A stretch of DNA of 24,113 nucleotides from CAYWXV01 sp964462535 (GCA_964462535.1 CAYWXV010000040.1:1-24113); one strand, 5' to 3'. Numbered from the stretch's first letter, positions 5,013-13,424 are shown. Program-made: numbers and translations. The notes: generated from the letters alone by a model not told the origin.

Positions 5013-7523
5013 TCACAGCACCACCTTCTCTTCCTTCCATTCGCGCACAAGACGCTCGTACTCAAGCGCTAGTTGTGCGGACTTCTCCTGCCGGTCGGTC
5101 TCGACGAGGATATGGAACAGGGGGCGTTCCTTATCGGGTATCAGGAGAGCCCAGTCCTGATCCATAAAGATCTTCACTCCGTCAACCAGGATGCGTGGAT
5201 AACCCTCGCTGTGCTCCATCGCCCGCCGCATCACCTGCCCCTTCAGTTCCCACGGGCACTCGATCGTCCGATCCACCACCGAGCGACGCGGCAGGTCCCG
5301 GTGGAGTGAACCAATTGTCAGCCCTGTCTTCGCCATCATCTCCATCAGTTTTCCGATCGCATACATTCCGTCGATCGAGAAGATGAAGTCGGGGAAGATG
5401 AACCCGCCACGAGTACCGCCAACGAAGCCAATCTCCTTATCGTTCGTGGAGTCCATCATGGCAGAGTGGTTGTTCCGAGTATAGGTGAGCTCCACACCAT
5501 ATTCGGCCGCAATCATCTCCACCTCTGTAGAGGCAACGATCGGCACTGCAATCTTCTTGATTCCCGCTTCCTTGGAAGTCTCCAGGAAGAGCTTGGTCAT
5601 GATCGTCAGGAGCCGATAATTGTGGATCGGTTCTCCGTTTTCATCGACGGCGGAAATCTTCTCAGCACCTGGATCGATGATGATGCCAAAGTCGAATCCC
5701 AAAGACGTCACCACCTCGCCCAGCCTTCGTGCAGCTGCTTCGACCTCCGGTCGCTCCCGTGTCATGCGCCGCGGATCGAGATACGCGTTTAGCGAGACAA
5801 CCTCGGGTCCCAGTGAACCGAGAATGTTGGGAAGGAGAGTCGATGCGACTCCGTATGAGAAATCGATTGCAAGCTTGAAGCGAGCATTCCGGATCGACTC
5901 CGTGTCGAGCGACTCGAGGAAGCGGGCGATATAACTCTCGTTCGTTCGCTCGGGGAAGTAAATGCTCCCCACCTCGTCGTACGGCGCGCGTTGATACTCT
6001 TCACCGAAGAAGAGACGCTCAATATTCTTCGTCTTCGACGGAGGCATGTCCTTACCGTCAGCACTGAAGAAGATGATGTCACTCTTGCGACGGTCGTTTG
6101 GCGACTTCCGGACGTGGACGCCGGCCACCTGACGACCACTTCTCAGCTCCGCGCGCGTCAATGGGATTGGCGTCGTCTGCAGATCGTTCACCAGGACCCC
6201 CGCACTCATCAGTCCAGTCGAAATCGAGCGGTGGATCATTCGCGAGACATTGTCGGTATCGCGACTTATTGCCACCGATCGTCCCTTCCCGGCAAAAGCA
6301 CCCAGAGCAGCCCCGAGCTTCGCACCAAACTCCGGATTCATTTCGATGTTCGAGAGGCCAGTGATGCGAGCGTCGGTGAAGAGTTCTCGCGTCCATTTGT
6401 CCGCCCAGACGAGGCTGGTCGACAACGTCGCCCGCGACTCGACTTCCTTGTCGGGCCAGAGCTTGATATTGGCGAGCAGACGAGCGCCGTCGCCAACCCT
6501 GCAACCATCTGCGATGAACACATTTTCGTTGATGACGACGTCGCCACCTACCTGAACGTCGTTGCAGATAACATCGTCGGAGATATGCGCGTTCCGACCA
6601 ATCTGTGACCTGGACCAGATAACCGAGTTCGTCACGGATGCACCTGATTCAATCCGGCATCCATCCCCGACAACTGTGTCGGCAAGCCGGGCTCCATGCC
6701 CCACCGTCACATTATTCCCCAGCACTACCCTCCCCGCAAACTCGACGTCGTCTGCGATCAGCGTCCCCTCACCGACATGAACGTTGTCACGTTCCGTTCC
6801 CGGGAACTCCACCTTCACGTTCCCACGGAGCGCATCCAGGTGGGCATGCTGATACTCCGTCAAGTTCCCAATGTCCCTCCAGTACCCGTCGGCGATGTAC
6901 CCGTACAGACCAAGATCCTCGGCAAGCATATGAGGATAGAGGTCTTTCGAGAAGTCGAACTCCTTCTTGTAGGGAATCAGATCAAGCACCTCAGGCTCCA
7001 GAATGTAGATGCCGGTGTTGATCGTGTCGCTGAACACTTCGCCCCACTGCGGCTTCTCAAGAAAGCGCGTGATCTTCCCGTCGTCGTTTGTCATGACGAC
7101 ACCGAACGAGAGGGGATCGGGGACGCGCGTGAGAACGATTGTTGCCTTCGCTCCCTTGGCTTCGTGCCATGCGATTGCCTTCTCCAGATCGAAATCCGTA
7201 AGGACATCACCGGAGATGATTATGAATCGCTCGTCCAGGAATTCGTAGGCGTTCCGCACTGAACCGGCAGTGCCGAAATCAGCCTCGGACTGCACGTAGT
7301 GCATGTCGATCCCAAACGCTGACCCGTTGCCGAAGTAGGAGGAGATGGCTTCCGGTTGATAGTAGAGAAGGGAGAGGACTTCTCGGATACCGAGGCGGGT
7401 AAGGAGGCGGACGATGTGGTACATCATGGGCCGATTGACCATCGGGGCCATCGGCTTCGGGATGTTGCAGGTCAAGGGGCGGAGACGCGTTCCGAACCCG
7501 CCCGCCATGATAACAGCTTTCAT
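5013..7523 (-). CDS. Sugar-1-phosphate nucleotidyltransferase / hexapeptide / phosphomannomutase-like fusion
   Basis: An 836-residue three-module protein of the mannose-1-phosphate guanylyltransferase type. Residues 1-235 form the nucleotidyltransferase, with GGFGTRLRPLT (8-18), KPM, FGTAGSV (83-89), GDVLTDFD (105-112) and EKP (156-158). Residues 247-360 are hexapeptide repeats (left-handed beta-helix). Residues 385-836 are phosphohexomutase-like. In the last module the canonical Ser loop is replaced by GVHVRKSPNDRR (Ser474) and the metal loop DGDGDR by DPGAEK (617-622). As I recall, this wording is typical of such fusions, so mutase activity may be altered or absent. The likely role is NDP-mannose or related sugar nucleotide supply for glycans. 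It is monocistronic as far as visible. Confidence 0.88.
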   Translation of the reverse strand: MKAVIMAGGFGTRLRPLTCNIPKPMAPMVNRPMMYHIVRLLTRLGIREVLSLLYYQPEAISSYFGNGSAFGIDMHYVQSEADFGTAGSVRNAYEFLDERFIIISGDVLTDFDLEKAIAWHEAKGAKATIVLTRVPDPLSFGVVMTNDDGKITRFLEKPQWGEVFSDTINTGIYILEPEVLDLIPYKKEFDFSKDLYPHMLAEDLGLYGYIADGYWRDIGNLTEYQHAHLDALRGNVKVEFPGTERDNVHVGEGTLIADDVEFAGRVVLGNNVTVGHGARLADTVVGDGCRIESGASVTNSVIWSRSQIGRNAHISDDVICNDVQVGGDVVINENVFIADGCRVGDGARLLANIKLWPDKEVESRATLSTSLVWADKWTRELFTDARITGLSNIEMNPEFGAKLGAALGAFAGKGRSVAISRDTDNVSRMIHRSISTGLMSAGVLVNDLQTTPIPLTRAELRSGRQVAGVHVRKSPNDRRKSDIIFFSADGKDMPPSKTKNIERLFFGEEYQRAPYDEVGSIYFPERTNESYIARFLESLDTESIRNARFKLAIDFSYGVASTLLPNILGSLGPEVVSLNAYLDPRRMTRERPEVEAAARRLGEVVTSLGFDFGIIIDPGAEKISAVDENGEPIHNYRLLTIMTKLFLETSKEAGIKKIAVPIVASTEVEMIAAEYGVELTYTRNNHSAMMDSTNDKEIGFVGGTRGGFIFPDFIFSIDGMYAIGKLMEMMAKTGLTIGSLHRDLPRRSVVDRTIECPWELKGQVMRRAMEHSEGYPRILVDGVKIFMDQDWALLIPDKERPLFHILVETDRQEKSAQLALEYERLVREWKEEKVVL

Positions 7524-7714
7524 AGACGCATGGCTGGATGTGTGGCGGGGAAGGTAAGAAGAAAGGGAGTAGCCGCGTCACGGGACCCGATCGTTGTATC
7601 TCTTCGCGGGGTGTCCACAACGTGTTGACACGCCCGTACGAGTCGAAGCCGCCAGGCGCAAGCGTCACAACGGGACGGACGCTGTCGAAGGAGCGTGTTG
7701 CCGCGGCGACCCCC

Positions 7715-7858
7715 GTGAACACGCCGTGTTTCAGCACTCTGTTTGAATCGCGCGTCGTCAAGCAGCGCGACGAGGAGCGAATGAGACATACGGGTAGTAC
7801 GCTGCGGAGACCGACGACGAATGCAACGCGGAGATCGCGCGTACTTCGACGGGCTACT
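7715..7858 (-). repeat. Dispersed palindromic repeat, copy E (inverted, diverged)
   Basis: On the minus strand it starts CCAGTAGCCCGTCGAAG followed by TACGCGCGATC, matching the distal end of B-D. It continues with a GTTGCATTC-like block and a CATTCGCTCCTCGTCGCGC block, then an inner end (GCGCGATTCAAACAGAGTG). A spacer, GAAACACGGCG, matches GAAACATGGGC of copy B. The hairpin apex is degenerate and the outermost end is poor. It abuts the perfect hairpin at 7862-7906. Confidence 0.72.
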
Positions 7859-7861
7859 GGC

Positions 7862-7906
7862 AAGCGTCCCGATGTCGATTGTAATGATATCGACATCGGG
7901 ACGCTT
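7862..7906. terminator. 18-bp perfect inverted repeat downstream of amt
   Basis: AAGCGTCCCGATGTCGAT (7862-7879), loop TGTAATGAT, then the exact reverse complement (7889-7906). It lies about 70 bp past the amt stop. There is no U-run on either strand, so it may be a transcript-end stabiliser or a Rho-type/processing hairpin rather than a classical intrinsic terminator. It directly adjoins repeat copy E. Confidence 0.5.
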
Positions 7907-7977
7907 CTCCATCGTCGAATGGTGGTGCTTGTGTACGGTCCCGAGTTCGGTTGCAACCCAGCTCACGCTTCCACCGG

Positions 7978-9363
7978 TCACCGTTCCAACACGACTCCTC
8001 CCTCCGGTACCATCGGTGGCGCGTCCGGCATGAGGGTGACTGTCTCACCGTGCTGGCTCAGGTCCAGTCCCATCAGCTCGTGTTCAAGCGAGACACGGAT
8101 GGGTGTCACGAGCTTTGTGACGTGGAAGAGTGCGTATGACATGCCGAAGATGAGCGGGCTGACGACTACCAATGCAATGCCGTGACGCGCCAGCAGGTCG
8201 AAGCTCCCCGTGATCAGACCACCAGAGGTTGCGAAGACAGCGGTCAGGATCATTCCGACCATTCCACCCACACCGTGACAGGGGAAGACGTCGAGCGTAT
8301 CGTCGATATCCGTCTGTGTCTTCCAATGGACCGCCACGTTGCTGACTAGCGCGGCAATCGCGCCGATCAACAGGCTTGATCCCATCCCAACCAGACCGGC
8401 ACCTGGGGTGATGGCCACCAGCCCGACAACCGCTCCAATACAGGCGCCCAGCGCCGACGGTTTCCTTCCCCTTGCCACGTCAATCAACATCCACGTCAGC
8501 ATCGCCGAGGCAGATGCCAGGTTCGTCGTCACGAACGCAATGATTGCGGTTCCGTTCGCAGCCAGCGCCGAACCGGCGTTGAATCCAAACCAACCGAACC
8601 AGAGGAGTCCCGTTCCCAGAATGACATACGGGATGTTCGTCGGCGCTTCCTGATGTCCCCTCGCGTGGGAGTGACGTCGGCCGAAGAACATTGCGCCGGC
8701 CAGCGCGGCGAGCCCGGCAGAGACGTGCACGACCGTTCCACCTGCGAAATCGAGCACACCCGCCCTGGCCAGAAGGCCATCCGGATGCCACGTGGCATGT
8801 GCCAGCGGACAGTAGACGAAAATCGTGAAGAGGGATACGAAGACGATGTAGCCGGGAAATCGTACACGCTCTGCAAACGAGCCGGTGATCAAGGCCGGGG
8901 TGATGATCGCGAACTTCAGCTGGAATGCGGCGAAGAGAATCAACGGCAATCCACCACCAATGTGGGGATGGGGCGCCGTCCCCACATTGCGGAAGAAGAG
9001 GAACGTCCGGGGGTCCCCGATGATTCCTCCTACGCTGTCACCGAAGGCGAGGCTGAATCCCACCGCATACCAGATGATGCTGACGACACCGAGTGCGACG
9101 AAGCTCTGGAGCATCGTCGAGATCACGTTGCGTGTGCTGACCATCCCCCCATAGAAGTAGGAGAGCCCCGGAGTCATTAGAAGCACAAGTCCGGAGGCGG
9201 TCAGCATCCAGGCGATGGCGCCGGTGTCCAGCGGTCCACTCCCCTCCGGGTGTGCTGCCGGAATGAAGACACCGGCAGCACAAACGCCGAACAGCACGAT
9301 CGCGGCGATCACGGCCAGACGCTTCCGTTCGGTTACGTCACGCGAAATGCCGTTCGGGTTCAT
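7978..9363 (-). CDS. amt: Ammonium transporter Amt
   Basis: A 461-residue polytopic Amt/MEP/Rh-family channel that moves ammonium/ammonia across the inner membrane. Visible landmarks are the first helices with WMLTASGLVLLMTPGLSYFYGG (52-73), FAERVRF (163-169), the GGTVVHVSAGLAALAGA segment with the first twin His (His213), LLWFGWFGFNAGS (253-265) and FPCHGVGGMVG with the second twin His (His363). About 11 hydrophobic helices follow. An N-terminal hydrophobic segment (17-35) may be a cleaved signal, as in other Amt proteins. I chose ATG 9363 (ATG 9369 is an alternative); the longer frame to 9459 would run deep into glsA. It overlaps the end of glsA by 26 nt, so it is the third gene of the glnA-glsA-amt operon. 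No PII (glnB/glnK) gene is next to it. Confidence 0.93.
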   Translation of the reverse strand: MNPNGISRDVTERKRLAVIAAIVLFGVCAAGVFIPAAHPEGSGPLDTGAIAWMLTASGLVLLMTPGLSYFYGGMVSTRNVISTMLQSFVALGVVSIIWYAVGFSLAFGDSVGGIIGDPRTFLFFRNVGTAPHPHIGGGLPLILFAAFQLKFAIITPALITGSFAERVRFPGYIVFVSLFTIFVYCPLAHATWHPDGLLARAGVLDFAGGTVVHVSAGLAALAGAMFFGRRHSHARGHQEAPTNIPYVILGTGLLWFGWFGFNAGSALAANGTAIIAFVTTNLASASAMLTWMLIDVARGRKPSALGACIGAVVGLVAITPGAGLVGMGSSLLIGAIAALVSNVAVHWKTQTDIDDTLDVFPCHGVGGMVGMILTAVFATSGGLITGSFDLLARHGIALVVVSPLIFGMSYALFHVTKLVTPIRVSLEHELMGLDLSQHGETVTLMPDAPPMVPEGGVVLER

Positions 9364-11002
9364 AGGCATGGGATGATTGTAGTGGTTCGAGAAGTGCAAT
9401 GACGTCGGCATGCTTTCCGCGCCGGGCGTCATCAAGCGGAGTGTTCCCCCATCGATCACGCGGATTCGGAGCCGCCCCTTTTGCGATGAGGATCTTCACG
9501 AACTCCGTGTGACCCTCCGACGCTGCCAGATGCATCGCCGTCCTTCCATCGTAGTCCGCGGCGTTGATGTCGACGCCACGTGCAAGTAGATACTGGAGCT
9601 CCTTCGCGTCACCTTCGGCTGCTGCATAGCAGAGAGCGATGACGTTGTTGATTCGTCCGTCGACACGCTTCAGGCGGGGGTCCTTCTTCTCTACCACTCC
9701 AGCTGTAAGCGAGTCGTAGACATGGAAGTTGTAGTGCTCTACCATGCGCGAGCAGAAGTCAACACCCCGGACGGAGTTGCCGATGCGGTCGAGCGCTGGT
9801 GACCAGACGGCCAGACCCAGCAGGTTCGGGACGATCACCATCAGCCCTCCACCAACACCCGACTTCGCAGGGAGACCTATTGTGAAGGCGAACTCCCCCG
9901 AGAAATCGTACATGCCGCACGACGAGAGGAGGGAGAGACAGTTCTTCACGGTGTCGTTGCGAAGGACTCGCTCTCCGGTCAGTGGACAGATGCCACCGTT
10001 CGCAAGCGTTGCTGCCACCACCGACATCACGTCCGTCGACATCTCGATCGAGCAGCACTGGAAGTAGAACTCGAGTGTATCGACGAGATGAGTATTGGCG
10101 GGGAACGCCTTGTTCTCCCGCATGAAATAGCCGAGCGCAAAGTTCCTGTCGGCTGTCTGGCGCTCGCTGAGGTAGACAGCGTTGTTGAATCCGACCGGAC
10201 CACCACCACCCATTCTTCGCCACGTATCTATCACGACGTCGAAGCGATCGGCCATATCCTGCGCCGGGCGGATCAGCGAGCACATCATGATTGCTCCGGC
10301 GTTGATCATCGGATTGTGGGGAAGACCATTGCTGTTGAGCGACAGACTGTTGAACCCGATTCCGCTCGGCTCGCGGCCGACGTGGCGATGGACCGTATCA
10401 GCGCCGAACTCCTCCAGTCCTATGCAGTAGTTGATCGGTTTGCAGATCGACTGAATACAGAAGGGCATCTTCGCATCTCCAAGGGAGATCCTTTGCCCGT
10501 CGATCGTGCAGACCGATGCGGCGAAGTGACTGGGGTCAATGCGGCCAAGTTGAGGTATGTACGTCGCGACTTCACCCCCTCGATTCAATGTCGCTGCCTC
10601 GAAGATCTCTTCGATCTCGTCGGCGAAGCTTTCGAAGTCGGGGATGATCAACTGCCCCTGGAGCGCATCGCGGATCAGGGTGCCGCGGCTGGTCTGCGTG
10701 AACGCGAGGAATTGATCGAACGTGATCGTCGTCGTGCCGATGTCACGCGTATCGGTCAGGCCCAGCGCCCGCAGGTTCAAACGAGGATCGGAACTCGAAA
10801 TCCCCATACTCTTCAGCCTGCTGAAGAGAGCCCGTGCCGGTATCCGCCCGCTGTTCTCCAGGTCGAGACTTGCGAAGAGTGCCTCCTCATCACTTGTCCC
10901 CATGACGGGTGCCTCCTTCCCGTTTGCAACGGGCGGAGAATCAGTCGCTCCGTTCCTCTTCGAGGAGACGGAGCGACGCTTCGTGGTCGTCTTTGTCGAC
11001 AT
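9338..11002 (-). CDS. glsA: Glutaminase with EF-hand-like N-terminus and ankyrin repeats
   Basis: A 554-residue protein that hydrolyses glutamine to glutamate and ammonium. Residues 36-115 form an EF-hand-like helical region (DEEALFASLD, SGRIPARALFSRLKSMG). Residues 120-430 are the beta-lactamase-like glutaminase, with the catalytic Ser-x-x-Lys in Q-S185-I-C-K188-P, HRHVGREPSG (205-214), HNPMINAGAI (229-238) and FAFTIGLPAKSGVGGG (371-386). Residues 452-540 hold ankyrin repeats (DYDGRTAMHLAASEGH; DRWGNTPLDDA). This is the layout of animal kidney-type GLS, longer than the roughly 310 residues of simple bacterial GlsA. No mitochondrial-type leader is evident; the first 30 residues are Lys/Arg/Ser rich. 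The start is 8 nt after the glnA stop. Confidence 0.92.
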   Translation of the reverse strand: MSTKTTTKRRSVSSKRNGATDSPPVANGKEAPVMGTSDEEALFASLDLENSGRIPARALFSRLKSMGISSSDPRLNLRALGLTDTRDIGTTTITFDQFLAFTQTSRGTLIRDALQGQLIIPDFESFADEIEEIFEAATLNRGGEVATYIPQLGRIDPSHFAASVCTIDGQRISLGDAKMPFCIQSICKPINYCIGLEEFGADTVHRHVGREPSGIGFNSLSLNSNGLPHNPMINAGAIMMCSLIRPAQDMADRFDVVIDTWRRMGGGGPVGFNNAVYLSERQTADRNFALGYFMRENKAFPANTHLVDTLEFYFQCCSIEMSTDVMSVVAATLANGGICPLTGERVLRNDTVKNCLSLLSSCGMYDFSGEFAFTIGLPAKSGVGGGLMVIVPNLLGLAVWSPALDRIGNSVRGVDFCSRMVEHYNFHVYDSLTAGVVEKKDPRLKRVDGRINNVIALCYAAAEGDAKELQYLLARGVDINAADYDGRTAMHLAASEGHTEFVKILIAKGAAPNPRDRWGNTPLDDARRGKHADVIALLEPLQSSHAYEPERHFA

Positions 11003-11010
11003 CTGTATCC

Positions 11011-13200
11011 CTATCGAACAAAGAGGAGTTCACGGTACTTCGGGAGCTTCCAGAGGTTGTCGTCGACCAGCTTCTCCAACTGATCCCCATCCTCCCGGAT
11101 AACCTCCAGGAACGGCTTCACGCGGTTGGAGAGATGCTCTGCGGTCTTCTCCAGATCGTCGAGGGCGAATGCCTTGGTCTTCTCCTCTTCCAGAAGCTGA
11201 AGATGCTCGCGGAGACGATCGACCAGATGGAACATCAGCTCCGTCTCCTCGCGCAGCCGGTCGGCGGCCTTATCCATGTTCATCCGGGCAAGACCGTAGT
11301 GGTTGTCGGTCAGTTTCCGGATGTAGTCGAATGCTGCCGGCAGGATGTGGGTGCGTACCATTTCCTCGCAGACCATCACCTCGATTTCCAGCTTCTTGAT
11401 GTACTGCTCCAGGAAGACGTGGTAGCGGGCCTCCAGCTCGTGCTCGTTCAGAATGCCATGACTTGCGAAGATCTCGCGTGCCTTTGGGGTAACCATCGCA
11501 CGGAGTGCCTCCGGCGTCGACTTCGTGTTGGGAAGACCACGCTTCGATGCCTCCTTCTCCCACTCAGCTGAATAGCTGTCTCCATTGAAGATGATCCTCT
11601 CCGATTCGTTCAGATAGCGCTGCAGGACGGAGACGATTGCCTGCTGACGATCACCCTCGACCGCGTCGACATCGTTCTTGAAGCGAATCAACTGATGCGC
11701 GACGATGGTATTGAGAATGGTCAGTGCTTGCGAGCAGTTCATTGATGCGCCGACGGCCCGATACTCGAACTTATTCCCGGTGAAGGGGAAGGGAGAGGTC
11801 CGGTTGCGATCCGTGTTGTCCTTCTCGGCCTCGGGAATCTTCGGTACGCCGAGGTCGATGGTCTCCTTCCCCAGGTTCGACGACGCAGCCAGCCCCTTCT
11901 CCTTGAAGTCGTTCAACGTTGCCGCCATCTGCGAACCCGTGAAGACACTGATGATGGCCGGCGGTGCCTCGTTGGCACCCAGCCGGTGCTCGTTCCCGAG
12001 CGATGCAACGCCCGAGCGGAGGAGATCGCTGTTCTCGTTGATGGCGGCGATGATGTTGATGAAGAACGTAAGGAACTGGAGGTTTGCCCCAGGGTTCTCA
12101 CCAGGCGAAAGGAGATTCTTTCCACGGTCGGTCGCCATCGACCAGTTGTTGTGCTTTCCGCTTCCGTTGATTCCGGCGAACGGCTTCTCGTGGAAGAGGA
12201 CCTTCAGGCCGAGTCGCGAACCGACCCTCTCCATGATATCCATGCAGAGGAGGTTGTGGTCGTTCGCCTGGTTGAGTTCCTCGAACATCGGCGCGCACTC
12301 GTACTGACCGGGAGCCACCTCGTTGTGACGTGTCAACACGGGAATTCCAAGGCTCAGGCACTCACGCTCGAATTCGACCATGAACGCCTGGATACGCTCC
12401 GGAATGGTGGCGAAATAGTGATCCTCGAGTTGCTGATTCCGAGCCGGTCGACCTCCGAAGAGGGTTCGGCCGGTGATCATCAGATCGGGGCGCGCATGGT
12501 AAAGCGATGCGTCGACAACGAAGTACTCCTGTTCCCATCCAAGAGTCGTGATGACGTTGTTGACGTTCGGATCGAAGAAGTGGCAGACATCCGTGGCGGC
12601 GCGATTCAACAGCTCCGTCGACTTTAGAAGAGGCGTCTTGTAGTCGAGCGACTCGCCGTTGTAGGAAATGTAGACCGCCGGGATGTAGAGAGTCTTGGCG
12701 TTGGCGGTCTCGAGGATGAAGGCATATGACGAGGGATCCCAGATCGTGTACCCACGCGCTTCGGCAGTGCTCCGCAACCCGCCGTGGGGGAAGCTGGATG
12801 CATCCGGCTCGCGTTGAACCAACTCTGCCGCCGAGAGGTTCTCCATCCCTTGAACGGTGATGTCGAGTGAAGGCTTGAAGAACGAGTCGTGCTTCTCGGC
12901 CGTGGCCCCTGTCAGCGGCTGGAACCAATGGGTGTAGTGAGTGGCCCCAAGGTCGGTCGCCCACTTCTTCAACCCCTTCGCCACGTTCTCCGCCGTCTCG
13001 AAGTCTATCCGGGCGTTTCGTTGGATGGCGTCAACCATCCGCTTGTAGGTCCCCTCAGTGAGATAGTCCTTCATCGCGATCAGGTTGAATACCTTCTCGC
13101 CGAAGATCGTCGAGAGCTTCTGATTACCGTTGCGGGCGACTGCTTTGTCAGACGAGCCTGCCGTGATTGATCGGAGGGCGTCGTACCGGATATCGGACAT
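11011..13200 (-). CDS. glnA: Glutamine synthetase type III
   Basis: A 729-residue GSIII (GlnN-type) enzyme: glutamate + ammonia + ATP to glutamine, cytosolic and oligomeric. The length of about 730 residues and the sequence are typical of GSIII rather than the roughly 470-residue GSI. Visible landmarks are the N-terminal ATHYTHWFQPLTG (86-98), KHDSFFKP (103-110), metal-site GWEQEYFVVD (221-230), RHNEVAPGQYECAP (291-304), nucleotide-binding NGSGKHNNWSMATDRGKNLL (345-364) and a GSIII-type helical C-terminus. It is the first gene of glnA-glsA-amt. GSIII is common in Bacteroidota and Cyanobacteria. No sigma-54-type site or Shine-Dalgarno is visible upstream; a small dyad TTCGG-TGG-CCGAA lies at 13238-13250. 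Confidence 0.95.
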   Translation of the reverse strand: MSDIRYDALRSITAGSSDKAVARNGNQKLSTIFGEKVFNLIAMKDYLTEGTYKRMVDAIQRNARIDFETAENVAKGLKKWATDLGATHYTHWFQPLTGATAEKHDSFFKPSLDITVQGMENLSAAELVQREPDASSFPHGGLRSTAEARGYTIWDPSSYAFILETANAKTLYIPAVYISYNGESLDYKTPLLKSTELLNRAATDVCHFFDPNVNNVITTLGWEQEYFVVDASLYHARPDLMITGRTLFGGRPARNQQLEDHYFATIPERIQAFMVEFERECLSLGIPVLTRHNEVAPGQYECAPMFEELNQANDHNLLCMDIMERVGSRLGLKVLFHEKPFAGINGSGKHNNWSMATDRGKNLLSPGENPGANLQFLTFFINIIAAINENSDLLRSGVASLGNEHRLGANEAPPAIISVFTGSQMAATLNDFKEKGLAASSNLGKETIDLGVPKIPEAEKDNTDRNRTSPFPFTGNKFEYRAVGASMNCSQALTILNTIVAHQLIRFKNDVDAVEGDRQQAIVSVLQRYLNESERIIFNGDSYSAEWEKEASKRGLPNTKSTPEALRAMVTPKAREIFASHGILNEHELEARYHVFLEQYIKKLEIEVMVCEEMVRTHILPAAFDYIRKLTDNHYGLARMNMDKAADRLREETELMFHLVDRLREHLQLLEEEKTKAFALDDLEKTAEHLSNRVKPFLEVIREDGDQLEKLVDDNLWKLPKYRELLFVR

Positions 13201-13237
13201 GGGATAGCCTGTGTTGTGTTTGGCCTGCGATACTGTT

Positions 13238-13250
13238 TTCGGTGGCCGAA
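13238..13250. promoter_or_regulatory. Small dyad upstream of glnA
   Basis: TTCGG-TGG-CCGAA, centred about 45 bp upstream of the glnA start codon. It could be an operator or part of a leader hairpin, but a short dyad can occur by chance in GC-rich DNA. Confidence 0.2.
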
Positions 13251-13301
13251 CATACCCTCCCCTGCATACCCATAACAGCCGTGTTCCGGGTAGTAGATGA
13301 A

Positions 13302-13343
13302 AATCCCCTGTTCACGTGAGAAACCTACCGTGAACAGGGGATT
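13302..13343 (-). terminator. Intrinsic terminator of the kinase/response-regulator operon
   Basis: A perfect 15-bp stem AATCCCCTGTTCACG (13302-13316) / CGTGAACAGGGGATT (13329-13343) with a 12-nt loop. On the minus strand the stem is followed by TTTTC, as expected for an intrinsic terminator. It lies about 80 bp beyond the response-regulator stop and about 100 bp before glnA, so glnA probably has its own promoter. Confidence 0.8.
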
Positions 13344-13424
13344 GCATGTTTGATTCTTCAGTGCGATTCACCCGCGGCAAAAGTCGCGCCTACCATGAAC
13401 GTGGTATTCGCTACCGTTTAGCTC

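Larger units (their letters stand above)
7524..7977. other. Intergenic stretch upstream of the nucleotidyltransferase gene
   Basis: About 450 bases between the end of amt and the start of the nucleotidyltransferase fusion, both on the minus strand. It holds repeat copy E, the 18-bp perfect hairpin and, nearer the downstream gene, an imperfect dyad GTGTCCACA-ACG-TGTTGACAC (7611-7631, one mismatch) that could be an operator. A long minus-strand open frame through it (7279-7956) overlaps the nucleotidyltransferase gene in another frame and shows no domain, so I do not call it. Confidence 0.6.

Noticed and set aside
1..7858. CRISPR array
   Set aside because: The repeats are about 150 bp, palindromic, far apart, in both orientations and separated by genes; there are no regular short repeats, spacers or cas genes.
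7279..7956. 225-codon minus-strand open frame covering repeat E and the intergenic region
   Set aside because: It overlaps the start of the nucleotidyltransferase gene in a different frame, and part of it is the repeat-derived Arg-rich peptide.
9364..9459. Longer N-terminus for Amt
   Set aside because: It would overlap glsA by over 100 bp and add sequence without Amt similarity; ATG 9363 or 9369 fits the family better.
13201..13301. Sigma-54 or NtcA-type promoter for glnA
   Set aside because: No TGGCAC-N5-TTGC and no GTA-N8-TAC arrangement was found on the minus strand upstream of the start.
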